Source: an uncultured Brevibacillus sp.
GTDB lineage: Bacteria > Bacillota > Bacilli > Brevibacillales > Brevibacillaceae
Assembly (NCBI GenBank): GCA_946402065.1
Contig: CAMIVR010000053.1
Span: forward strand, 1-32,646
Length of the DNA stretch: 32,646 nucleotides
Reading direction: 5' to 3'
Of this stretch, positions 23,092 through 30,275 are shown one piece after another; positions within the stretch are counted from its first letter, which is position 1, and each line of letters begins with the position of its first letter. Made by a program: the position numbers and the translations under genes. A model generated the notes under the pieces. That model did not search any database. It was not told the origin of the DNA and saw only the letters and a list, made by a program, of their open reading frames with translations.

Positions 23092-25800
23092 TTATCCGCG
23101 CAGCTGGCGAAGTACCGTTTGCAGGATACCGCCATTGCGATAGTAATCAACGTCAACGGTGCTGTCGAGGCGAACGATTACGTCGAATTCGAATGTGCTG
23201 CCGTCTTGGCGCGTTGCTTTTACTTTTGTCGTTTGACCTGGTTGGACGTTGTCGTCGATGCCCGTGATGTCAAACGTTTCCGTACCGTCGATGTTGAGCG
23301 ATTTCCAGCTGGTACCTTCGACGAATTGCAGCGGGAGAACACCCATGCCGACGAGGTTGGAGCGGTGAATGCGCTCGAAGCTTTCCGCGATAACCGCTTT
23401 GACGCCCAGGAGGAACGTACCTTTTGCTGCCCAGTCACGAGAGCTTCCCGTACCGTACTCTTTACCGGCGATGACGACGAGTGGTACATTGTCTGCTTGA
23501 TATTTCATCGAAGCATCGTAAATGCTCATTACTTCGCCGGTTGGCAGGTACTTGGTTACGCCGCCTTCTGTGCCGGGAGCCACTTGGTTGCGGATGCGGA
23601 TGTTGGCAAACGTACCGCGCATCATCACATCGTGGCTGCCGCGGCGTGCACCGTAGGAGTTGAAGTCTTTGCGCTCTACGCCATTCGCTTGCAGATAGAG
23701 GCCTGCAGGGCTGGTTGGCGAGATGTTGCCTGCTGGCGAGATGTGGTCAGTTGTGACGGAATCGCCGAGCAGTGCCAACGTTTTCGCACCTTTGATTTCG
23801 TGAATATGACCAGCTTCAGGAGCCAGGTCTTTAAAGAATGGCGGCTCTTGGATGTAGGTAGAGCTTTCACTCCACTCGTACAGATCGCCTGCTGGCGTAG
23901 CGATTTCGTTCCAGCGTTTGTTGGCAGAGAAGACATGCTCGTATTCAGCGCGGAACAGAGCCGGGTTCATCGCTTTGGACATGGCTTCGGAAATTTCTTT
24001 CGAAGTTGGCCAGATGTCTTTCAGGTATACAGGTTGACCGTCTTTGCCTGTGCCGATCGGATCTTTTGTCAAATCGATATTTACCGTACCGGCCAGCGCA
24101 TAGGCGATGACGAGCGGCGGCGAAGCGAGGTAGTTCGCTTTTACCAGAGCGTGAATCCGGCCTTCAAAGTTACGGTTGCCGGAGAGCACAGCGGCTACCG
24201 TCAAATCGTTGTCGGCGATCGCTTTGCTCGTTTCGTCAGGTAATGGACCGGAGTTGCCGATACATGTCGTGCAGCCGTAGCCGACGACGTTGAAGCCGAT
24301 CGCATCGAGCGAATCGATCAGGCCGGCGTCTGTCAGGTATTGGGTAACGACACGCGAGCCTGGAGCCAGCGAGCTCTTCACGTAAGCAGGTTTGGTCAAC
24401 CCTTTTTCCACTGCTTTTTTCGCGAGAATACCGGCGCCGAGCATTACGCTTGGGTTGGATGTATTGGTACAGGACGTGATCGCCGCGATAACGACTGAGC
24501 CTGTTTTCAGCGTAGCCTTTTCGCCGTTGGCATAGGTGACAGGCACTTCTTGAGCGATTTTCTCGTCAGAGAGGCCAAAGCCGCCTTTGTCGATCGGCGT
24601 GCGAATGCTGTTGTTGAAGGACTCTTTCATCGCAGTCAGTTCGACGCGGTCTTGCGGGCGTTTTGGACCGGCAAGGCTCGGGACGACTGTGGAAAGATCG
24701 AGCTCAAGCGTTTCCGAGAACACAGGATCTGGAGTAGCATCCGTGCGGAACAAGCCTTGTGCTTTTGTATAGGTTTCAACGAGTTCGATCAGGTCTTCGC
24801 TGCGGCCCGTTTGGCGCAAGTAGTTGAGCGTTTCGGCGTCAACCGGGAAGAAGCCCATGGTCGCACCGTATTCAGGCGCCATGTTGGCAACGGTCGCGCG
24901 GTCAGCCAGCGAGATGTTGGAGAGTCCAGGTCCGTAGAACTCGACGAACTTGCCGACAACGCCTTTTTTACGCAGCATTTGCGTAACAGTCAGCGCCAGG
25001 TCAGTCGCAGTAGAGCCTTCAGCCAACGTTCCAGTCAGCTTGAAGCCGACTACTTCCGGTGTGACGAAGTAGAGCGGTTGGCCGAGCATGCCTGCTTCTG
25101 CCTCGATACCGCCGACGCCCCAGCCGAGAACGCCCAAACCGTTGATCATCGTTGTGTGCGAGTCAGTACCGACGAGGGAGTCAGGGAAGGCAACCAGTTC
25201 GCCGTCGACTTCGCGGGAAGCGATGACGGTCGCCAGATACTCCAGGTTGACCTGGTGCACGATTCCGGTTGCCGGCGGAACCGCACGGAAATTATCGAAA
25301 GCGGTTTGTGCCCAACGGAGGAATTTGTAGCGTTCCTCGTTGCGCTCAAACTCGAGATTCATGTTCGTATCGAGAGCGTCCTTCGTACCGAACGCGTCTA
25401 CCATGACGGAGTGGTCGATAACGAGATCTACAGGTACGAGCGGGTTGATCCGTTTTGGATCGCCGCCAACGCGTTTCATCGCAATACGCATAGCTGCAAG
25501 GTCGACAACGGCAGGAACGCCGGTGAAGTCTTGCAAAACGATACGTGCAGGCATCAAGGGAACTTCTTGATTGGCATCGCGGCCTTTTGTCCAGTTCGCC
25601 AGTTGCTGTACGTGTTCTTTCGTAATCGCTCTGCCGTCGAATTGACGAACGGCCGCTTCGAGCAGGACTTTAATGGAAAACGGCAGCTTGGATACTTCGC
25701 CGATTCCTTGCTCTTCTATGCCTTGCAGGTTGTAGTAGGCGTACTTCTTGCCAGCGACCTGCAGCGACGATTTTACGGAAAAAGCGTCATGTTTTGCCAA
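23092..25800 (-). CDS. acnA: Aconitate hydratase AcnA
   Basis: The 902-residue enzyme interconverts citrate and isocitrate in the TCA cycle and is also an RNA-binding regulator in its iron-free form in Bacillus. The [4Fe-4S] ligands are Cys444 ([11 protein letters not shown]), Cys510 and Cys513 ([12 protein letters not shown]). Substrate-site motifs [30 protein letters not shown] and [12 protein letters not shown] are complete, and the swivel domain is C-terminal. The start is TTG at 25800, eight bases after AGGAGG; no ATG or GTG is in a good position. A TTG start lowers initiation efficiency, unusual for a major metabolic enzyme. The upstream region carries a promoter and palindromes matching the IclR-gene operator. 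Called citB in B. subtilis. Confidence 0.98.
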   Translation of the reverse strand: MAKHDAFSVKSSLQVAGKKYAYYNLQGIEEQGIGEVSKLPFSIKVLLEAAVRQFDGRAITKEHVQQLANWTKGRDANQEVPLMPARIVLQDFTGVPAVVDLAAMRIAMKRVGGDPKRINPLVPVDLVIDHSVMVDAFGTKDALDTNMNLEFERNEERYKFLRWAQTAFDNFRAVPPATGIVHQVNLEYLATVIASREVDGELVAFPDSLVGTDSHTTMINGLGVLGWGVGGIEAEAGMLGQPLYFVTPEVVGFKLTGTLAEGSTATDLALTVTQMLRKKGVVGKFVEFYGPGLSNISLADRATVANMAPEYGATMGFFPVDAETLNYLRQTGRSEDLIELVETYTKAQGLFRTDATPDPVFSETLELDLSTVVPSLAGPKRPQDRVELTAMKESFNNSIRTPIDKGGFGLSDEKIAQEVPVTYANGEKATLKTGSVVIAAITSCTNTSNPSVMLGAGILAKKAVEKGLTKPAYVKSSLAPGSRVVTQYLTDAGLIDSLDAIGFNVVGYGCTTCIGNSGPLPDETSKAIADNDLTVAAVLSGNRNFEGRIHALVKANYLASPPLVIAYALAGTVNIDLTKDPIGTGKDGQPVYLKDIWPTSKEISEAMSKAMNPALFRAEYEHVFSANKRWNEIATPAGDLYEWSESSTYIQEPPFFKDLAPEAGHIHEIKGAKTLALLGDSVTTDHISPAGNISPTSPAGLYLQANGVERKDFNSYGARRGSHDVMMRGTFANIRIRNQVAPGTEGGVTKYLPTGEVMSIYDASMKYQADNVPLVVIAGKEYGTGSSRDWAAKGTFLLGVKAVIAESFERIHRSNLVGMGVLPLQFVEGTSWKSLNIDGTETFDITGIDDNVQPGQTTKVKATRQDGSTFEFDVIVRLDSTVDVDYYRNGGILQTVLRQLRG

Positions 25801-25846
25801 GGCAATGACCTCCTAAAAAATAGAATGACGACTAAAAGTTGTAAAT

Positions 25847-25871
25847 GTTTCACTAGATGAAACGATGTTTC
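25847..25871. promoter_or_regulatory. Candidate IclR operator(s) in the acnA leader
   Basis: GTTTCACTAGATGAAAC (25847-25863) has perfect 6-bp arms around CTAGA and matches 15 of 17 bases of the element upstream of the IclR-family gene. A second palindrome, GAAAC-GAT-GTTTC (25859-25871), overlaps it and uses the same half-site. Both lie between the acnA -10 and its TTG start, so a bound protein could block early elongation or the start site. Confidence 0.6.
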
Positions 25872-25889
25872 GTTTCTCTTACTGCCACC

Positions 25890-25918
25890 ATTATACTTGA
25901 ATTTTTTCCAGTATTCCA
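25890..25918 (-). promoter_or_regulatory. acnA promoter
   Basis: A perfect TATAAT lies on the minus strand at 25895-25890, with a poor -35 (TGGAAT at 25918-25913) 17 bp upstream. The weak -35 fits a regulated promoter. No CcpC-type ATAA-N7-TTAT box was obvious. Confidence 0.55.
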
Positions 25919-26192
25919 CCCTAATTTTTCATGAAAAAACGGCTGCCCCAACAAAACGGCAAAGCCTATGCTGTGAAGCGCCATTCACCTTGCGCTTGCT
26001 GGAAAACCATCTGTAGCGCTTATGCACAAACAGAGAAAGATTGCCAAAAGCCCGGCCAAACAGACGGACAGCCGATCCTGAGATCGGCCACACTCCGTGC
26101 AGGTACGGCAGGTTCACTTTTGCCAATGGTAATAGCTTCTAACAAACCTGGTAAAAACATACATGCTTTTGCCGGGATCAGAACATTTTTTC

Positions 26193-26894
26193 TCAGCCAA
26201 TCGGGTCCATCGGCGCCAGCGGATTCCACGGACCTTGCTGATGTCCTTTCCATTCGCCGCCGTCCTGCCAGATCTCTTTTTTCCAGATCGGGACGATTTG
26301 TTTCAAGCGTTCGATCGCATAGCGGCCAGCTTCGAAGGAAGCATTGCGGTGCGGCGTAGCGACGGCAATAATGACGGCGATCTCTTCAATCGCCAGCTCG
26401 CCGATGCGATGGTGCATGGCGACGCGGATACCGGGCCAGCGCTCCTCCAGCTCGGCGGCGATTTGCTCCATTTTGGCTACGGCCATCGGGATGTACGCTT
26501 CATACGAGAGATAGGTCGTGCGCTGGCCTTGTGTATACTCGCGCACAGTGCCGATAAACGTCAGGACAGCGCCAGCATTGGCGTGCGAGACGAGCGAGAT
26601 CAATTTTTCCACTTGCAGAGGCTCAGTCGTAACGGCAAAGCGCGGCTCTTCACCGCCGCTCACCGGGGGCAGTATGGCCACTTCATCACCGGAGGACAGT
26701 GGCTGAGTCGGCATGGCGTATTCCTGATTGACGGAGACGAAGCAACTGGAAAGCAAGCGGGCCAGCTCCGGGTGCAGCTCGGCTATCGATTGCAGCAGCG
26801 TCTCGACAGTAGCGCCAGCCGCTACTTCCACGGTGATGTCGCGCGTGCCTGCGAGGTCCGCCAGACCGGCGAACAAAAGAACCTTGACGTTCAT
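26193..26894 (-). CDS. Fused MoaD-MoaE molybdopterin synthase
   Basis: The 233-residue protein joins both subunits of molybdopterin synthase, which adds two sulphurs to cyclic pyranopterin monophosphate. Residues 1-81 are MoaD, a ubiquitin-like fold ending AILPPVSGG; Gly81 would be the thiocarboxylated end of free MoaD. MoaE follows at once: EPLQVEKLISLVSHANAGAV, LTFIGTVRE, HRIGELAIEEIAVIIAVATPHR, and the catalytic Lys region PIWKKEIW. Because the di-Gly is internal, it needs cutting after Gly81 to be activated, as known for the MoaX fusion of Mycobacterium tuberculosis. ATG 26894 has GAGGGGGA upstream. It is divergent from moaC. MoeB-like adenylyltransferase genes are not in the window. Confidence 0.94.
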   Translation of the reverse strand: MNVKVLLFAGLADLAGTRDITVEVAAGATVETLLQSIAELHPELARLLSSCFVSVNQEYAMPTQPLSSGDEVAILPPVSGGEEPRFAVTTEPLQVEKLISLVSHANAGAVLTFIGTVREYTQGQRTTYLSYEAYIPMAVAKMEQIAAELEERWPGIRVAMHHRIGELAIEEIAVIIAVATPHRNASFEAGRYAIERLKQIVPIWKKEIWQDGGEWKGHQQGPWNPLAPMDPIG

Positions 26895-26960
26895 TGAATC
26901 CCCCTCATTTCTTCTATATGAAATAGCTCATTCTAGCAATCCGTTCTGCCATTGCTTTCT

Positions 26961-26989
26961 ATCATATCACGCCGGGCAATTCCAGTGAA
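26961..26989 (-). promoter_or_regulatory. Promoter of the moaD-moaE gene
   Basis: On the minus strand TTCACT (26989-26984), a 17-bp spacer and TATGAT (26966-26961), preceded by TGA to make an extended -10. It lies 67 bp before the ATG. Confidence 0.6.
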
Positions 26990-27106
26990 TGCTCCTGCTC
27001 CCGTCACGATGCGAGTTTTCGCTGGATTGCCAGCCGTTTTTCATTATACTAGAAGGGACTGGATGATGATTGCAAAAGAATGACATACCTGAAGGGCGGG
27101 GAACAG

Positions 27107-27592
27107 ATGGACGACCAGCTTACGCATTTTAACGAGCAAAACCGGGCCAAAATGGTGGATATATCCGAGAAAGGCACTACGAAGCGAACAGCCAAAGCCT
27201 GCAGCCAATTGACGATGAAGCCGGAAACGCTGCAACGGATTCAGCAGGGGCGAGTCGAGAAAGGCGACGTTCTGGCAGTTGCCCAGGTAGCGGGGATCAT
27301 GGCTGCCAAAAAGACGTCGGAGCTGATTCCGATGTGCCACCCGTTGCCGCTCACCGGAGTCGATGTGCAATTCGCGTTTCAGGGGGAAGAGCGCCTGATC
27401 ATCGAGGTTGTCGCCAAGACGACCGGCCAGACCGGCGTGGAGATGGAGGCGTTGACGGCAGCTAGTGTCGCCGCTTTGACCGTCTATGACATGTGCAAGG
27501 CGATGGACAAAGAAATGACCATCGGCCCGACGTATCTGCTGGAGAAAACGGGTGGAAAGAGCGGGTATTTTCACCGGACAGCAGAAGCGTAA
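27107..27592 (+). CDS. moaC: Cyclic pyranopterin monophosphate synthase MoaC
   Basis: The 161-residue enzyme converts the MoaA product into cyclic pyranopterin monophosphate, the step before molybdopterin synthase. Typical motifs are [13 protein letters not shown], the [21 protein letters not shown] loop with His of the active site, [21 protein letters not shown] and the C-terminal [10 protein letters not shown]. Length equals the family norm. ATG 27107 has GGCGGGGAA upstream; an in-frame start nine codons earlier is less supported. A TATACT at 27045-27050 may be its -10, with a poor -35. It is divergent from moaD-moaE, so the two units share a 212-bp control region. Confidence 0.97.
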   Translation: MDDQLTHFNEQNRAKMVDISEKGTTKRTAKACSQLTMKPETLQRIQQGRVEKGDVLAVAQVAGIMAAKKTSELIPMCHPLPLTGVDVQFAFQGEERLIIEVVAKTTGQTGVEMEALTAASVAALTVYDMCKAMDKEMTIGPTYLLEKTGGKSGYFHRTAEA

Positions 27593-27602
27593 CGAGCGAA
27601 GC

Positions 27603-27634
27603 AGCCACTGGAAGCATTTCCGGTGGTTGTTTTT
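27603..27634 (+). terminator. Rho-independent terminator of moaC
   Basis: CCACTGGA (27605-27612) pairs with TCCGGTGG (27619-27626), with one G-T pair and two flanking pairs, followed by TTGTTTTT, 11 bp after the moaC stop. Confidence 0.85.
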
Positions 27635-27655
27635 AACTGGAATTCTTTTCCCATC

Positions 27656-27688
27656 GTTCATATTCAGTTCATAAAAGTCGCTTATGAT
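27656..27688 (+). promoter_or_regulatory. Direct repeat and -10 upstream of the two-component operon
   Basis: GTTCAT occurs at 27656-27661 and 27667-27672, exactly 11 bp apart, the spacing bound by OmpR/PhoB-type dimers. TATGAT (27683-27688) may be the -10. This could be an autoregulation site for the response regulator encoded 156 bp downstream. A 7-bp inverted repeat GGTTGAA/TTCAACC follows in the leader. Confidence 0.4.
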
Positions 27689-27843
27689 CGTAGGGGAGGT
27701 TGAACCGTCCGAAAGCCAGCGGCTATCATTCAACCAGAAAGAGCGGGAAAGCATAGATGGTGACACCGTGACAATTCGTCTTAGCAAGCGGGCACAATTC
27801 CGATTTTTCGTTGAGAAATAACGAATGGAGGCAGATAGTTGCG

Positions 27844-28518
27844 ATGACCAAAATACTAATCGTCGATGACGATCCACATATCAGAGAACTCGTCAGCCTG
27901 ATTTTGCAGAATGAAGGCTTTGCCACTTATGAAGCGTGTGACGGCGTAGATGCATTGAAGACATTGGAATCCGTCCAGGTAGAGATGGTCATCCTCGACA
28001 TCATGATGCCCAACATGGATGGCTGGAAGCTATGTCAGGAGCTGCGCGAGCACTATGAATTGCCGCTCTTGATGCTCACCGCCAAAGGAGAAACGGCGCA
28101 AAAAATCAAAGGGTTCGAACTCGGAACTGACGATTACCTGGTCAAGCCGTTTGAACCGCTGGAGCTCGTCGCCCGTGTAAAGGCGTTGCTGAAACGCTAC
28201 CGGATCGCTGTCTCGCAAACGGTGCAGATCGGCAGCCTGACGCTGGATCGGAAGACGTATGAGGTATCGCTTGACAGCAAATCCTTGACCCTGCCGCTCA
28301 AAGAGTTCGAGCTGCTGTTCAAGCTGGCCAGCTACCCGGGCAAGACGTTTTCCCGCGAACAGCTGATCGAACAGATTTGGGGCTATGATTACGAAGGCGA
28401 TGAGCGTACCGTGGATGTTCATATCAAACGGCTGCGCGAGCGTTTTCCCGAAGACCGGCATTCCTTTAAAATCAGCACTGTGCGTGGGCTGGGCTATCGG
28501 CTTGAGGTACAGTCATGA
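27844..28518 (+). CDS. OmpR/PhoB-family response regulator
   Basis: The 224-residue regulator has a receiver domain (1-118) with the acidic pair in VDDD (residues 7-10), phosphoacceptor Asp52 in LDIMMPNMDGW, Thr79 and Lys101 in YLVKPF. A winged-helix DNA-binding domain follows, with LTLPLKEFELLFKLA, SREQLIEQIWGYDYEGDERTVDVHIKRLR and the final hairpin VRGLGYRL. ATG 27844 is used; GGAGG is 12 bases upstream, slightly far, so initiation may be weak. The stop overlaps the kinase start by four bases (ATGA), giving translational coupling. The target genes are not evident from the window, except a possible autoregulatory direct repeat upstream. Confidence 0.96.
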   Translation: MTKILIVDDDPHIRELVSLILQNEGFATYEACDGVDALKTLESVQVEMVILDIMMPNMDGWKLCQELREHYELPLLMLTAKGETAQKIKGFELGTDDYLVKPFEPLELVARVKALLKRYRIAVSQTVQIGSLTLDRKTYEVSLDSKSLTLPLKEFELLFKLASYPGKTFSREQLIEQIWGYDYEGDERTVDVHIKRLRERFPEDRHSFKISTVRGLGYRLEVQS

Positions 28519-29570
28519 AACGACCGTTGCATGCGCTCAAGCATATTGCCGGCGTGTTAGCGGTTTTCCTGGGGATGAGCGTGTGCTGGTCGATTGCTTT
28601 TTTTGTAACGCACTACCTGTACCACTGGTTTGGGGTTCAACCGCAGGACTTCACCAGACAATTGATCAATTCGCTGCTTGGCTTCCTCCTCTTTGGCGTC
28701 AGCATGGCGCTGGTAGGGACGATGGGGCACCCCAGACGGAGAGCTGTATTTCATTTGATTACGGACGCGCTGCGGCAGATTGCCAAAGGAAACTACAACG
28801 TAAATGTGAAAATCAACGCAGATAACAACCACCCGTTTGGCCAAATCGCGGAAACGATCAACAGCATGGCGGTCGAGCTGCATCAGATCGAGCAGATGCG
28901 GCAGGAGTTCATTTCCAACGTGTCGCACGAAATTCAGTCACCGTTGACGTCGATCAGCGGCTTTGCCCGTGCTCTGCACAACAAGCAGCTGAGCGAAGAG
29001 CAGCGCATCCATTACCTCACCATTATCGAGACAGAAAGCATGCGTTTATCGAAGCTGAGCGACAACCTGATGAAGCTGACTTCACTGGAATCCCGCCACC
29101 ACCCGTTTGACCGCAAGCAGTATCGTCTGGACAAACAACTGCGCAATCTCGTGCTCGCCTGTGAGCCGCAGTGGGTGGATAAGGCGCTGGAGATGGATAT
29201 TTCACTGGATGAAGTGACGATTGTCGCGGATGAAGATCTGCTCAGCCAGGTCTGGGTAAATCTGCTCAACAACAGCATCAAGTTTACGCCGCATGGCGGA
29301 ACGATCGGCGTCACCTTGCGGAAGCGCGATGGGCAAGCGATCGTCGCCGTATCCGACTCCGGGATTGGCATTTCGCAGGAAGACCAGGCGCATATTTTTG
29401 AACGCTTTTACAAAGCTGACGAGTCGCGGAACCGGGCTAGCGGAGGCAGTGGGCTGGGGCTGTCGATTGTGAAAAAAATCATCGAACTGCACCACGGGAC
29501 CATCTCCGTGCAAAGCAAGCCGGACGAAGGCGCGACTTTTACCGTCAAGCTGCCGCTTGAACGCAATTGA
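28515..29570 (+). CDS. Sensor histidine kinase with short extracellular loop
   Basis: The 351-residue kinase has two membrane segments (about 12-32 and 50-70) joined by only some 18 residues outside the cell, so it lacks a sizeable sensor domain. A HAMP linker follows (RRAVFHLITDALRQIAKGNY to about 125), then the dimerisation domain with phosphoacceptor His138 in SNVSHEIQSPL, where Gln replaces the common Leu/Arg-T. The ATPase domain shows NNSIKFT (N box), DSGIGI (G1), FERFYKAD (F box) and GSGLGLSIV (G2). The ATG overlaps the regulator stop. Small-loop kinases of this kind often sense membrane stress or a partner transporter. A terminator-like hairpin follows at 29677. Confidence 0.95.
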   Translation: MKRPLHALKHIAGVLAVFLGMSVCWSIAFFVTHYLYHWFGVQPQDFTRQLINSLLGFLLFGVSMALVGTMGHPRRRAVFHLITDALRQIAKGNYNVNVKINADNNHPFGQIAETINSMAVELHQIEQMRQEFISNVSHEIQSPLTSISGFARALHNKQLSEEQRIHYLTIIETESMRLSKLSDNLMKLTSLESRHHPFDRKQYRLDKQLRNLVLACEPQWVDKALEMDISLDEVTIVADEDLLSQVWVNLLNNSIKFTPHGGTIGVTLRKRDGQAIVAVSDSGIGISQEDQAHIFERFYKADESRNRASGGSGLGLSIVKKIIELHHGTISVQSKPDEGATFTVKLPLERN

Positions 29571-29573
29571 GTT

Positions 29574-29587
29574 TGTAAAATTTTACA
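29574..29587. promoter_or_regulatory. 14-bp perfect palindrome after the kinase gene
   Basis: TGTAAAATTTTACA begins three bases after the kinase stop. It is AT-rich and could be a protein site or a weak hairpin; nothing links it to a known regulator. Confidence 0.3.
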
Positions 29588-29676
29588 GTTTTGTGACAGG
29601 TGCAATCCCGTACGGAGGCCAAAGAGCCGGGAACGCTCCAACTGGCAGGCAAAACAAGCAGAAGTTCCCCCGGAAA

Positions 29677-29704
29677 GGGTATATCCGCAAGGCATACCCG
29701 TTTT
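29677..29704 (+). terminator. Putative terminator of the two-component operon
   Basis: GGGTAT (29677-29682) pairs with ATACCC (29694-29699); an inner CC-GCAA-GG forms a stable tetraloop. GTTTT follows. It lies 107 bp after the kinase stop. Confidence 0.55.
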
Positions 29705-29706
29705 GC

Positions 29707-29746
29707 ATATATATTTCTTGATGCGAAATATATATTATGGGATAAT
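29707..29746 (+). promoter_or_regulatory. marR-RND promoter with operator over the -35
   Basis: ATATATATTTC (29707-29717) and GAAATATATAT (29725-29735) are perfect 11-bp inverted repeats 7 bp apart. The spacer and one base beyond hold TTGATG (29718-29723), which is a good -35 spaced exactly 17 bp from GATAAT (29741-29746). A MarR dimer on the palindrome would cover the -35. A further half-site-like GCGAAATAT recurs at 29757-29765, downstream of the -10. Confidence 0.72.
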
Positions 29747-29813
29747 TCTTTGTGCCGCGAAATATTTGCCATGGTAGGAATTGCCCGAATCTCTTGGTTG
29801 GAGGGGGGACGGA

Positions 29814-30275
29814 ATGAGTGAAATCAGCCAGATGACGGCAAATCTTCATCGCTTGTGCCACCTGTATTTTTCCATTATTTCTGAAGAGATGACAAGATTT
29901 GGCGTGACCAAGCCACAAATGCTTGTCATCGCACAAATCAAGGACGGGGCCAAGACGATCGGCGAGCTCAGCAAGCAGCTTGATCTGTCGTACAGCACGG
30001 TTTCCGGTATTGTCGACCGACTGGAGCGGGACCAGATCGTCATGCGAAAAAAAGACGAACATGACCGGCGGATTGTCTGGGTCTCATTGGTCGATCAGTG
30101 TTGCAAAGTGGAAGAGAAAGTGCATATTTTCCAGGAAAGTTATTATGCGGAGATTTTTCAGGGAATGTCCACAGCTGAAGTGGATAACGCTTCACAAGCT
30201 CTGACAGTGATTAACAAATGCCTTGAAAAGAAGCGAACCGCCTTGGGGCGAGAAAGAGGAAGTGAACGCAGATGA
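29814..30275 (+). CDS. MarR-family transcriptional regulator
   Basis: The 153-residue protein has the MarR fold: dimerisation helices at each end and a central winged helix (TKPQMLVIAQIKDGAKTIGEL, LSYSTVSGIVDRLERDQIVMR, then the wing KKDEHDRRIVWVSL with the conserved D-x-R-R). ATG 29814 has GAGGGGGG upstream; an earlier in-frame start is unsupported. Its stop overlaps the RND pump start (ATGA), so the two are translationally coupled. The palindrome in the promoter fits autorepression, relieved by a substrate of the pump. The inducing ligand is unknown. Confidence 0.95.
   Translation: MSEISQMTANLHRLCHLYFSIISEEMTRFGVTKPQMLVIAQIKDGAKTIGELSKQLDLSYSTVSGIVDRLERDQIVMRKKDEHDRRIVWVSLVDQCCKVEEKVHIFQESYYAEIFQGMSTAEVDNASQALTVINKCLEKKRTALGRERGSERR

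Larger units (their letters stand above)
25801..26192. other. Intergenic region between acnA and moaD-moaE
   Basis: This 392-bp stretch contains the acnA promoter and operators in its left 120 bp. The remainder, about 25925-26192, has no gene I can support: the open frames read as uninformative sequence. A 7-bp perfect hairpin GCCGATC-CTGA-GATCGGC lies at 26071-26088 without a T run. No terminator for the moaD-moaE gene stands out. Confidence 0.6.

Noticed and set aside
24550..25860. A 436-residue plus-strand ORF antisense to acnA
   Set aside because: It mirrors the acnA codons, has odd Arg/Phe/Val-rich composition and no family motif. The complete aconitase on the other strand explains it; the same holds for 23119-24243.
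25929..26253. Minus-strand ORFs between acnA and moaD-moaE that read vaguely like a transposase end
   Set aside because: No motif, no start signal and no inverted repeat were found, so I could not support a mobile element remnant.
26890..26935. An IclR-like TTTC/GAAA repeat upstream of moaD-moaE
   Set aside because: The spacing is one base longer and the core differs from CTAGA/TTAGA, so it is likely chance in AT-rich leader sequence.
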